Positions 6,802 to 13,681 of a stretch of 17,017 nt of DNA are shown here, piece after piece. How positions within the stretch are numbered: position 1 is the stretch's first letter; every line of letters starts with the position of its first letter. The DNA comes from Xylophilus ampelinus (GTDB lineage: Bacteria > Pseudomonadota > Gammaproteobacteria > Burkholderiales > Burkholderiaceae_C), in the NCBI RefSeq assembly GCF_901875635.1, contig NZ_CABFMN010000155.1, positions 1 through 17,017 on the forward strand, in the 5' to 3' direction. The notes beneath the pieces are model-generated. The model was given only the letters and a program-made list of their open reading frames with translations, was not told the origin of the DNA and did no database searches. The position numbers and the translations under genes were made by a program.

Positions 6802-7777
6802 CCCCGCCGCCGGGCCCGACGCCGACCGCGATCCGTGGATCGAGGCCTACCTGGCGTACGTGCGCGTGGAGCGCCGTCTGGCGGCCCGCACCGTCGAGCT
6901 CTATGCGACGCATCTGGCCGCGCTCCAGGCGCGCGCCGCCGAATCGAAGCTCGGGTTGACGCAGGTGCAGCCCGCGCACATCCGGCGCTGGATGGCGCAG
7001 ATGCACGGGGCCGGCCACGCGCCGCGCGGCATCGCACTCGTCCTGTCGTGCTGGCGCAGCTTCTACCGCTGGCTCGGGCAGGGCGGCCATGTGCCCGCCA
7101 ACCCGGTGCAGGACGTGAAGGCGCCCAAGGCCGCGCGCCCGCTGCCCAAGGCGCTGGGCGTGGACGACGCCGTGCGCCTGGCCGATCACCGCGATGCCGA
7201 CGCCGACCCCTGGACCGAGGCACGCGACCGCGCCATCGTCGAACTGCTGTACGGCTGCGGCCTGCGCGTGGGCGAACTGGTCGGCCTCGACGCCCGGCCG
7301 GGCAAGGACGCGCGCGGCTGGATCGACCTGGACGCCCTGGAGGCCAGCGTGCTCGGCAAGGGCAGCAAGCGCCGCGGCGTGCCGATCGGCGCGAAGGCGG
7401 CCGAGGCCCTGCGCGCCTGGCTGGACTGCCGCGACGCCTGCGCCGCGTCGCCCGAGACCGCGCAGCGCGACCCGGCCTCCGCCGCGGCCCTCTTCATCGG
7501 CCCCAAGGGCCTGCGCCTGACGGCCCAGGCGGTGTGGAAGCTGCTGCGCGCGCGCGGCGCGCAGGCCGGCCTGTCGGCACCGGTGCATCCGCACATGCTG
7601 CGCCACTCCTTCGCCAGCCACGTGCTGCAGTCCAGCGGCGACTTGCGTGCGGTGCAGGAACTGCTGGGCCACGCCAGCATCGCCACCACCCAGGTCTACA
7701 CGCGGCTGGACTTCCAGCACCTGGCCAAGGCCTACGACGCCGCGCATCCGCGGGCGAAACTCAAGAAAGACACATGA
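6779..7777 (+). CDS. xerC: Site-specific tyrosine recombinase XerC
   Basis: XerC works with XerD at dif to resolve chromosome dimers at division. The N-terminal SAM-like DNA-binding domain spans about residues 18–115 and the catalytic domain the rest. The active-site set is present: R163 (CGLRVGE), K194 (GKGSKRR), H272 and R275 (HMLRH), H298 (LLGHAS) and the nucleophile Y307 (TQVYTRLD). At 332 residues it is about 30 longer than E. coli XerC, through an N-terminal lead and a longer segment around residues 217–237. ATG 6779 overlaps the upstream gene; GTG at 6788 or 6791 are alternatives. It is called XerC rather than XerD or a phage integrase because of its place in the dapF–DUF484 cluster. 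Its stop overlaps rlmI as ATGA. Confidence 0.93.
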   Translation: MPSVVTTDPAAGPDADRDPWIEAYLAYVRVERRLAARTVELYATHLAALQARAAESKLGLTQVQPAHIRRWMAQMHGAGHAPRGIALVLSCWRSFYRWLGQGGHVPANPVQDVKAPKAARPLPKALGVDDAVRLADHRDADADPWTEARDRAIVELLYGCGLRVGELVGLDARPGKDARGWIDLDALEASVLGKGSKRRGVPIGAKAAEALRAWLDCRDACAASPETAQRDPASAAALFIGPKGLRLTAQAVWKLLRARGAQAGLSAPVHPHMLRHSFASHVLQSSGDLRAVQELLGHASIATTQVYTRLDFQHLAKAYDAAHPRAKLKKDT

Positions 7778-8979
7778 AGGTCCTGCGCCTCAAGCCCGGC
7801 AAGGAGCGCTCGCTCCTGCGCCGCCATCCGTGGATCTTCGACGCCGCCATCGCCAAGGGCGGCGGCGATGCGGGCGAAACGGTGCGCGTGGAGTCGCACG
7901 ACGGACGTTTCCTGGCCTGGGCGGCGTACAGCCCGGCCTCCAAGATCCGCGCGCGGGCCTGGAGCTTCGACGAGACGCAGCGCATCGACGCTCCTTTTTT
8001 CATAGCGCGCTGCGCAAGCGCGGTAGGCGCCAGAGCCCTTTTTGGCATCGAAAGCGACGGCGTGCGGCTGGTGCACGGCGAGGCCGACGGGCTGCCCGGG
8101 CTCATCGTCGACCGTTATGGCGACACGCTGGTGGCGCAGTTCGGCTCGGCCGGCGTGGAGCGCTGGAAGGGCGTGCTGGCCGACGCGTTGCTGCAGTCCA
8201 CCGGACTCGCGCGGCTGTACGAGCGCTCGGACGCCAGCGGGCGCGAGCGCGAGGGCCTGCCGCCGGTCACGGGCTGGCTGCGCGGGGAGGGGCCGACCGA
8301 GCTGGCGATCCGCGAGCACGGCTGGCAGCTGACGCTGGACATCGCCACCGGCCACAAGACGGGCTACTACCTCGACCAGCGCGACAGCCGCGGCCGTTTC
8401 GCCCGGCTGGCCGCACAGCGGCGCTTCGCGCGCGTGCTGAACTGCTACTGCTACACCGGCGGCTTCACCGTCGCGGCGGCGAGCGGGCTGGCGTCGGTGG
8501 GCGCGCTGGCGGGGGCCGAGCTGGTGTCGGTCGATTCGTCGCTGCCGGCGCTGGAGCGCGCCCGGTCGCACCTGGCCCTCAACGGGCTGGACGGGGCGCG
8601 CACCGAATTCCTCGACGCCGACGTGAACGCGACGCTGCGCCGCTTCATCGACGAGGGCCGCCAGTTCGACGCCATCGTGCTCGATCCGCCCAAGTTCGCG
8701 CCGACCGTGGCCCATGCGGAACGGGCCGCCCGCGCCTACAAGGACATCAACCGCCTGGCCTTCAAGCTGCTGCCGCCTGGCGGCGTGCTGCTCACTTTCT
8801 CTTGCTCCGGCGGCATCTCGGCCGATTTGTTCCACAAGATCGTCGCCTCCGCCGGCCTCGACGCCGGCGTGGACGGCTACATCGCCGAGCGCCTCGGCGC
8901 GGCGCCGGACCACCCCATGACCATCGAGTTCCCGGAGGGCGAGTACCTCAAGGGGCTGGTCGTCGTGCGCAAGCCCTGA
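7774..8979 (+). CDS. rlmI: 23S rRNA m5C1962 methyltransferase RlmI
   Basis: This 401-residue cytoplasmic SAM-dependent enzyme matches E. coli RlmI along its length: PUA domain start KPGKERSLLRRHPWIF, AYSPASKIRARAWSFD, RLVHGEADGLPG, GHKTGYYLDQRDSR, SAM-binding NCYCYTGGFTVAAA, catalytic LDPPKF and TFSCSGG, and the C-terminal FPEGEYLKG. It methylates C1962 of 23S rRNA in E. coli. The ATG overlaps the xerC stop (ATGA), so translation is likely coupled. Residues 74–90 are encoded by a copy of the dispersed repeat (7995–8043), yet total spacing to RLVHGEADGLPG stays close to that of E. coli, so the repeat seems to have replaced rather than lengthened this helix. Confidence 0.93.
   Translation: MKVLRLKPGKERSLLRRHPWIFDAAIAKGGGDAGETVRVESHDGRFLAWAAYSPASKIRARAWSFDETQRIDAPFFIARCASAVGARALFGIESDGVRLVHGEADGLPGLIVDRYGDTLVAQFGSAGVERWKGVLADALLQSTGLARLYERSDASGREREGLPPVTGWLRGEGPTELAIREHGWQLTLDIATGHKTGYYLDQRDSRGRFARLAAQRRFARVLNCYCYTGGFTVAAASGLASVGALAGAELVSVDSSLPALERARSHLALNGLDGARTEFLDADVNATLRRFIDEGRQFDAIVLDPPKFAPTVAHAERAARAYKDINRLAFKLLPPGGVLLTFSCSGGISADLFHKIVASAGLDAGVDGYIAERLGAAPDHPMTIEFPEGEYLKGLVVVRKP
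7995..8043 (+). repeat. Dispersed repeat, copy 3 (partial), in frame inside rlmI
   Basis: TTTTTT-CATAGC-GCGCTGCGCAAGCG … GGCGCCAGAGCCC-TTTTT keeps the CATAGC block and the terminal T run of copies 1 and 2, with 38 bases between them as in copy 1. The outer TTGCTA part is absent. It is a low-GC patch in an otherwise very GC-rich gene. The copy is in plus orientation, opposite to copies 1 and 2, and is read through as PFFIARCASAVGARALF. It contains a local 6-bp hairpin (CGCGCT/AGCGCG, 8006–8022). Confidence 0.5.
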
Positions 8980-8981
8980 AC

Positions 8982-9117
8982 TACGGGCAAAAGGCGGACA
9001 TCCATACGCGAAGGGCGCCAAGGTTTCGCGAAGAACGCGAAAGAAATCCATTTTCTTGATGTCTTCCTTTTGCGACCTTCGCGGAACTTTCGCGCCTTTC
9101 GCGTACGGATGTCCGTA
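8982..9117. repeat. GCGAA-rich palindromic repeat, copy A
   Basis: The element starts TACGG 3 bases after the rlmI stop and ends CCGTA. Its arms form a long imperfect hairpin: CATCCATACGCGAAGGGCGC (8999–9018) pairs with GCGCCTTTCGCGTACGGATG (9092–9111) at all but one position (18 Watson–Crick pairs, one G·T, one mismatch). Inner GCGAA/TTCGC units extend the pairing around an AT-rich centre. A clearly related element lies at 13525–13650. It could be a REP/MITE-like element and could affect the 3' end of the rlmI transcript. Confidence 0.8.
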
Positions 9118-9184
9118 TTCCCTGCGCCCCACACCCCATTGCCGCTCGTCCTAAACTTTCTCCCCTTTTCCCCCGGAGCTTCCC

Positions 9185-10240
9185 ATGGCCCTCATCCCCG
9201 CCACCATCCTCACCGGCTTCCTCGGCTCCGGCAAGACGACCCTGCTCAAGCGCATCCTGACCGAGGCGCACGGCCAGAAGATCGCCGTGATCGAGAACGA
9301 GTTCGGCGAGGAGAACATCGACTCCGACATCCTCGTGACCGAGAGCAAGGAGCAGATCGTGCAGATGAGCAACGGCTGCGTGTGCTGCACCATCCGCGAG
9401 GACCTGCGCGAGGCGCTGCAACTGCTGGCAGCCAAGAAGCGCCAGGGCCTGCTGGACTTCGACCGCGTGGTGATCGAGACCACCGGCCTGGCCGACCCCG
9501 GCCCGGTGGCGCAGACCTTCTTCATGGACGACGAGATCGCCGAGAGCTATCTGCTCGACTCGATCCTCACGCTGGTCGACGCCAAGCACGCTGCCCAGCA
9601 GCTCAACGACCGCCAGGAAGCGCGCCGCCAGGTGGGCTTCGCCGACCAGATCTTCCTGTCCAAGACCGACCTGGTGGCCGCCGAGGAGGCCGATGCGCTG
9701 ATCCACCGCGTCAAGCACATGAATCCGCGTGCGCCGATCCAGAAGGTGCATTTCGGCGAAGTGCCGCTGGCCCAGGTGTTCGACCTGCGGGGCTTCAACC
9801 TCAACGCCAAGCTCGACATCGACCCGGACTTCCTCAAGGAAGACGGCCACGACCACCACCATGACCACGACCATGCGCACGGCGAGCATTGCGACCACCC
9901 CTCGCACGCGCACGAAGGCCATGGGCACCACCACCACGTCGACGACGACGTCAAGAGCTTCGTCTACAAGGCCGACCGGCCCTTCGACCCGGCCAAGCTC
10001 GAGGACTTCCTGGGTGCCATCGTCAACATCTACGGCCCGCGCATGCTGCGCTACAAGGGCGTGCTCGACATGAAGGGCACGGCGCGCAAGGTGATCTTCC
10101 AGGGTGTGCACCAGCTCATGGGCAGCGACCTGGGGCCCGAGTGGGGCGAGGGCGAGGCGCGCCAGAGCCGCATGGTGTTCATCGGCATCGAACTGCCGCG
10201 CGAGATCCTGGAGCAGGGCCTGGACCAGTGCCTGGTCTGA
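9185..10240 (+). CDS. CobW/COG0523-family metallochaperone GTPase with His-rich loop
   Basis: This 351-residue G3E-family GTPase shows Walker A GFLGSGKTT (11–19), the metal-binding CxCC motif C65-V-C67-C68, ETTGLADP (98–105) and SKTD (159–162) for guanine. Between the GTPase and CobW C-terminal domains lies a His-rich segment (222–251) with 16 His and one Cys. COG0523 proteins such as YjiA and ZNG1/CobW2 deliver zinc or other metals to client enzymes; zinc is the likely metal but cobalt is not excluded. No cobalamin genes are nearby. GGAG lies 6 bases before the ATG, and a -10-like TAAACT lies at 9152–9157. It sits directly upstream of a zinc-less dksA. I see no recognisable Zur box. Confidence 0.9.
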   Translation: MALIPATILTGFLGSGKTTLLKRILTEAHGQKIAVIENEFGEENIDSDILVTESKEQIVQMSNGCVCCTIREDLREALQLLAAKKRQGLLDFDRVVIETTGLADPGPVAQTFFMDDEIAESYLLDSILTLVDAKHAAQQLNDRQEARRQVGFADQIFLSKTDLVAAEEADALIHRVKHMNPRAPIQKVHFGEVPLAQVFDLRGFNLNAKLDIDPDFLKEDGHDHHHDHDHAHGEHCDHPSHAHEGHGHHHHVDDDVKSFVYKADRPFDPAKLEDFLGAIVNIYGPRMLRYKGVLDMKGTARKVIFQGVHQLMGSDLGPEWGEGEARQSRMVFIGIELPREILEQGLDQCLV

Positions 10241-10289
10241 CCGTCGGCGCAGGGGGCTGAAGCCTCGACAGCCTGGGGTGCGCCCCGGT

Positions 10290-10326
10290 CTGGCGGCCGA
10301 GTTCTTTCTCTATACAATCGCGCGCC
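10290..10326 (+). promoter_or_regulatory. dksA promoter with GC-rich discriminator
   Basis: TACAAT at 10313–10318 matches the -10 consensus at 5 of 6 positions and is immediately followed by CGCGCGCC. The -35 region (near CTGGCG, 10290–10295, 17-base spacing) is poor. A good -10, poor -35 and GC-rich discriminator is typical of promoters negatively controlled by ppGpp/DksA, which would mean feedback by the gene's own product. That last step is inference. Confidence 0.45.
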
Positions 10327-10509
10327 TGTTCCGGAGGCCGGCTCCCGCCACGCGAGTGGCGGGGCCATGGCTTTCGGCCCAGTTTGGCGCACGTCCGTGG
10401 CCTTGTTCGGGGGTATAACCCCGTGAGCCGCCACTGGCACGCACCCCTGACAACGTCGGCGACCGCGAGGCACCTGCCCGCAGGACGCCCTTGGGAGGAG
10501 ACAGCACCA
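10327..10509 (+). other. Long structured 5' leader of dksA, with possible 19-codon leader ORF
   Basis: The untranslated stretch between the likely promoter and the dksA start is about 180 bases. It holds CCCGCCAC-GCGA-GTGGCGGG (10344–10363), a perfect 8-bp stem capped by a GNRA tetraloop, extended through a one-base bulge by GGC/GCC. A smaller hairpin CGGGG-GTATAA-CCCCG lies at 10408–10423. ATG at 10367 opens a 19-codon frame (MAFGPVWRTSVALFGGITP) ending TGA at 10426, inside the second hairpin's downstream flank. I do not recognise a known riboswitch consensus. Confidence 0.4.
10494..10500 (+). promoter_or_regulatory. Ribosome binding site that fixes the dksA start
   Basis: GGAGGAG is a near-perfect Shine–Dalgarno sequence and lies 9 bases before GTG 10510. 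The alternative starts TTG 10384 and GTG 10549 have no comparable site, so GTG 10510 is preferred. Confidence 0.7.
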
Positions 10510-11313
10510 GTGACAGCGCGTTCCAGCCAATCCAAGGAGCCAGCGACCGTGAAGAAACCCGCCGCCAAGGCCACGCCCGCGACCGCCGCCAAGGCGCCGG
10601 TCCGCAAGCCGGCTGCGCCTGCCGCGGCCAAGGTGCAGGATGCGCCCAAGCCCGTGAAGGCTGCAGCCGCCCCCGCACCCGTGGTCGCTCCGGCGCCGGC
10701 CCCCGCCCCCGGGGTGCCCCCCCGCGCACGCGCCTCGGCCCGCCTGACGCAGTTGACCGTTCCATCCATGCCGCAGGCGGTGGCCTCCACCGCCGCCAAG
10801 TCCAGCTTCACACAGACCATGTCCACCGCCCTCGTTCCGCCGCCGCCCATGGCTGTCAAGAAAGATCCCAAGCTCGCGAACAACTGGAAGTCCAAGTCGG
10901 CCGAGGAACTGACCGACGCTGAAGTCATCGCGATGCCCGACAGCGAGTACATGAACGACAAGCAGATGGCATTCTTCCGCCTGAAGCTGCAACAGCTCAA
11001 GCAGGGCATCCTCGACAACGCCGGCGAAACCACCGAGCACCTGCGCGAGGACACCGTCGTCGTGCCCGACCCGGCCGACCGCGCCACCATCGAGGAAGAG
11101 CATGCCCTCGAGCTGCGCACCCGCGACCGTGAGCGCAAGCTGCTCAAGAAGATCGAGCAGTCCATCGCGCGCATCGACGCCGGCGACTACGGCTACTGCG
11201 ACGAGACCGGCGAGCCCATCGGCGTCGGCCGCCTGCTGGCACGGCCCACCGCAACGCTGTCGCTCGAGGCGCAACAGCGCCGCGAGCTCAAGCAGAAGAT
11301 GTTCGGGGACTGA
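10510..11313 (+). CDS. dksA: DksA, RNA polymerase-binding stringent response factor, zinc-less, with long N-terminal extension
   Basis: DksA enters the secondary channel of RNA polymerase and, with ppGpp, shifts transcription from rRNA to stress and biosynthetic genes. The conserved core starts about residue 143 (DSEYMNDKQMAFFRLKL) and includes the coiled-coil tip PDPADR with D187 and D190, equivalent to E. coli D71 and D74. Of the four zinc cysteines only C230 remains: the set reads C230, T233, S251, A254, the pattern of zinc-independent DksA paralogs. E. coli DksA has 151 residues; this one has 267, because about 140 residues rich in Ala, Lys and Pro precede the core, resembling histone H1-like tails. 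GTG 10510 is supported by a strong ribosome binding site; GTG 10549 would shorten the tail only slightly. hslV and hslU follow downstream. Confidence 0.9.
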   Translation: MTARSSQSKEPATVKKPAAKATPATAAKAPVRKPAAPAAAKVQDAPKPVKAAAAPAPVVAPAPAPAPGVPPRARASARLTQLTVPSMPQAVASTAAKSSFTQTMSTALVPPPPMAVKKDPKLANNWKSKSAEELTDAEVIAMPDSEYMNDKQMAFFRLKLQQLKQGILDNAGETTEHLREDTVVVPDPADRATIEEEHALELRTRDRERKLLKKIEQSIARIDAGDYGYCDETGEPIGVGRLLARPTATLSLEAQQRRELKQKMFGD

Positions 11314-11354
11314 GGTCCCGAGTCTGACCCGCCCGAGCGCCTGATCGAACGCAC

Positions 11355-12908
11355 ATGGCCAAGGAAGACGGCAACCGCCTGCTCTCCAAGGTGGCGAAGT
11401 TCGTTCGCAATCCGCTGAAGGATTGGTCCGACCTCGATGCGCCGGAGGGCCAGGAGGCGCCGACCGAGTCCGGCTACAGCCGCGAGGCGCTCAAGGAGAT
11501 GATCGAGCGCCGCCAGCGCAACGATTTCGTGCGCCGGCGCGAGTTCGACATGCTGCGCAAGCTGCGTCAGCGCGAGGCGGCCGGCGCGCGGGAGCAAGGC
11601 GGCTCCCCTTCGTCCTTCAGCCTCAACACCTCCGGCAAGACCGATGGCCGGGCGCTCACGCTCAAGAAGATCGACGAGATCGAGGAGCAGATGTCGCAGC
11701 AGTGGTGGAAGGGGCGTCCGCACGGGGAGGGCGCGGAGGCCGATGCCGCCTTGGCGCCCGACCCGCTGGCCGCCCAGCACGCCCGCGCCTATGCCGACAC
11801 CGCGCCTGGCGTGCCGCCCCCGCTGCAGGCCGATTCGGAGCCTGCTGCATCCAATCTCGGCGCATCGTCGCAGTTCGCCGCCGAGACGGCCCTGGACCAG
11901 GCGGCGATCCGCTTTGCGCACGGCGACGACGCGGGTGCCGAGGCCATCCTGCTGCAGGCCGTGGCAGGCAGCGGCCCCTATGCCGATCACGACGAGACCT
12001 GGCGGGCCCTGCTCGACCTGTATCGGGCGACAGGCGATGCGGAGAAATTCGGCGCGGCGAGCACGCGGTATGCCCAACGTTTCAAGCGCCCGGCGCCGGA
12101 GTGGGTGTCGCTGCGTCTCCTTGCCCGCAACGTGCAGGCTGGCGCCGAGGGCCAGGAAGGCGGCGTCGATTGGTACTGCCCCGCCGAATTGAACCGCGAC
12201 GGCCTGGTCGACCTGACCCAGGCCCTTTCCCGCGCAGGCGCAGTGTGGCGCATCGACTGGCGTGCGCTGGTCCGCATCGATGCCGCTGCGGTGGCGCCGC
12301 TGGCAACCTTGTTCGCGCACTGGGGCGCCTCGCCCGTGCAACTGCGCTTCGCGGGTGCAGAGCGCTTGATCGGTGTCCTGGCCGAAGCCACGCCGCTGAC
12401 GGACCGCAGCACCGACCTCGCCTGGTGGCAGCTGTACCTGTCCGTGCTGCGCGCCATGCACCTGGGCGAGGATTTCGAACTGGTCGCGCTCAACTACTGC
12501 ATCACCTACGAGGTGTCGCCCCCTGCCTGGGAGGAGCCTGCGGGGCAGTACGCGTCGCTCGATCCCCCGCGGCATAGCCGCCCGGGCGGGCTGCGTATCA
12601 TGGACGACGCCCCCGCCGAGGCCCGGGCACAGGCCGAGCCCGTTCGGCTATCGGGCGAGCTGGCGGGCGAATCGACGGCGACCTGGCAACGGCTGGATGC
12701 CGAACTGGCCGCAGCCCACGCGCCCGCCATTTCGTGTGCGGCGCTGGTGCGGGCCGATTTCGCCGCGGTCGGCGCCCTGTTGACCTGGGTGATGGCGCGC
12801 GACGCCCGGGGTCAGCGCGCCGAGTTGGTGGACCTGCATCGCCTGCTGCTCGCGCTGTTCCGTCTCGCCGGTGTCGCGGACCACGCGCAGCTGAGCCCAC
12901 GCCACTGA
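11355..12908 (+). CDS. Protein of unknown function with TPR-like region and two STAS-like segments
   Basis: The 517-residue product has no signal peptide or membrane helix and is probably cytoplasmic. Residues 1–115 are charged and helical (SREALKEMIERRQRNDFVRRREFDMLRKLRQRE). Residues 176–242 look like a pair of TPR-type helices (ETALDQAAIRFAHGDDAGAEAILLQAV … TWRALLDLYRATGDAEKF). Residues about 283–347 and 429–510 each resemble STAS/MlaB-type folds: a strand, then (I/L)D…D(A/F)AAV…L, a second strand and a helical end (LHRLLLALFRLAGV). STAS domains are protein-interaction modules in anti-sigma antagonists and lipid transport. No catalytic motif is seen. It lies 41 bases after dksA and 66 before hslV, all co-directional. 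The domain calls are from pattern only. Confidence 0.7.
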   Translation: MAKEDGNRLLSKVAKFVRNPLKDWSDLDAPEGQEAPTESGYSREALKEMIERRQRNDFVRRREFDMLRKLRQREAAGAREQGGSPSSFSLNTSGKTDGRALTLKKIDEIEEQMSQQWWKGRPHGEGAEADAALAPDPLAAQHARAYADTAPGVPPPLQADSEPAASNLGASSQFAAETALDQAAIRFAHGDDAGAEAILLQAVAGSGPYADHDETWRALLDLYRATGDAEKFGAASTRYAQRFKRPAPEWVSLRLLARNVQAGAEGQEGGVDWYCPAELNRDGLVDLTQALSRAGAVWRIDWRALVRIDAAAVAPLATLFAHWGASPVQLRFAGAERLIGVLAEATPLTDRSTDLAWWQLYLSVLRAMHLGEDFELVALNYCITYEVSPPAWEEPAGQYASLDPPRHSRPGGLRIMDDAPAEARAQAEPVRLSGELAGESTATWQRLDAELAAAHAPAISCAALVRADFAAVGALLTWVMARDARGQRAELVDLHRLLLALFRLAGVADHAQLSPRH

Positions 12909-12974
12909 CGTGCGTCGCTGGCTCGCCTTGGCGCCGGCCCTTGCAACCGCCCCGAGCGGCCCCATGTCCCTCCG

Positions 12975-13520
12975 ATGGAACAGTTTCACGGAACCACCAT
13001 CGTCAGCGTCCGCCGCAAGACCCCCCAGGGCGACCAGGTCGCCATCGGCGGGGACGGGCAAGTCACGCTCGGCAACATCGTCATCAAGGGTTCGGCGCGC
13101 AAGGTGCGCCGGCTCTACCACGGCAAGGTGCTGGCGGGGTTCGCGGGGGCCACGGCCGACGCCTTCACCCTGTTCGAGCGCTTCGAGGCCAAGCTGGAGA
13201 AGCACCAGGGCCACCTGGCCCGTGCGGCCATCGAACTCACCAAGGACTGGCGCACCGACCGTGTGCTGCGCCGGCTCGAGGCGATGCTGGCGGTGGCGGA
13301 CGCGACCACCTCGCTCATCATCACCGGCAACGGTGACGTGCTGGAGCCCGAAGGGGGCATCGTGGCCATCGGATCGGGCGGCGCGTACGCGCAGTCGGCG
13401 GCCAAGGCGCTGATCGACAACACCGAGCTGCCGGCGCACGAGGTGGTGAAGAAGTCGCTCGAGATCGCGGGCGAGCTGTGCATCTACACCAACATGCACC
13501 ATACCGTCGAATCGCTGTAG
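12975..13520 (+). CDS. hslV: ATP-dependent protease HslUV, peptidase subunit HslV
   Basis: HslV is the N-terminal-nucleophile threonine peptidase that forms a double hexamer and degrades proteins fed by HslU. The 181 residues match E. coli HslV throughout ([62 protein letters not shown]). The protein starts MEQFHG, so the catalytic threonine is T7 after removal of a six-residue propeptide, as in other betaproteobacteria. The lysine in ARKVRR (K43) matches catalytic K33 of the mature E. coli protein. An insertion of about four residues (KTPQGDQ) follows the first strand. A palindromic repeat begins 5 bases after the stop and separates it from hslU. Confidence 0.97.
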   Translation: MEQFHGTTIVSVRRKTPQGDQVAIGGDGQVTLGNIVIKGSARKVRRLYHGKVLAGFAGATADAFTLFERFEAKLEKHQGHLARAAIELTKDWRTDRVLRRLEAMLAVADATTSLIITGNGDVLEPEGGIVAIGSGGAYAQSAAKALIDNTELPAHEVVKKSLEIAGELCIYTNMHHTVESL

Positions 13521-13524
13521 CAAA

Positions 13525-13650
13525 TACGGGCGTCCGGACGCGAAGAACGCGAAACCACGCGAAGTTCGCGAAAGACAGCCATCTCGAATCTTCGGATTTC
13601 CCTTTCGCGTCCTTCGCGGAATCTTCGCGTTCTTCGCGTAAGGAAGTCCG
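13525..13650. repeat. GCGAA-rich palindromic repeat, copy B, between hslV and hslU
   Basis: The element begins TACGGG 5 bases after the hslV stop. ACGCGAAGAACGCGAA (13538–13553) is perfectly complementary to TTCGCGTTCTTCGCGT (13624–13639), and flanking CGG…TCC/GGA…CCG extend the stem. Four GCGAA units at 13540, 13549, 13559 and 13568 recur every 9–10 bases and pair with TTCGC units on the other side. The centre (CAGCCATCTCGAATC…) is AT-richer. The order matches copy A at 8982–9117, with divergence in most units. It fills most of the 161-base hslV–hslU gap. Confidence 0.8.
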
Positions 13651-13681
13651 ACCCCGCCTCCAGGAATTGACAGGCCCACCC

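Noticed and set aside
10327..10509. dksA leader as a known riboswitch (ZTP, cobalamin, manganese)
   Set aside because: Short pieces such as CCGCCACTGGCA recall riboswitch cores, but no full consensus could be fitted by eye; reported only as a structured leader.
10384..10509. Longer DksA start at TTG 10384
   Set aside because: It would translate through two hairpins and lacks a ribosome binding site, whereas GTG 10510 has GGAGGAG at 9 bases.
12561..12590. CCGCCCGGGCGG palindrome with a preceding CATAGC in the STAS-like gene, as a fourth repeat copy
   Set aside because: It lacks the TTGCTA block and the terminal T run at the expected distance; short GC palindromes are expected at this GC content.
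13540..13575. Regularly spaced GCGAA units as a possible CRISPR-like array
   Set aside because: Units are 5–8 bases at 9–10 base spacing with no spacers, and they pair with a complementary set downstream, which is a palindromic repeat and not CRISPR.
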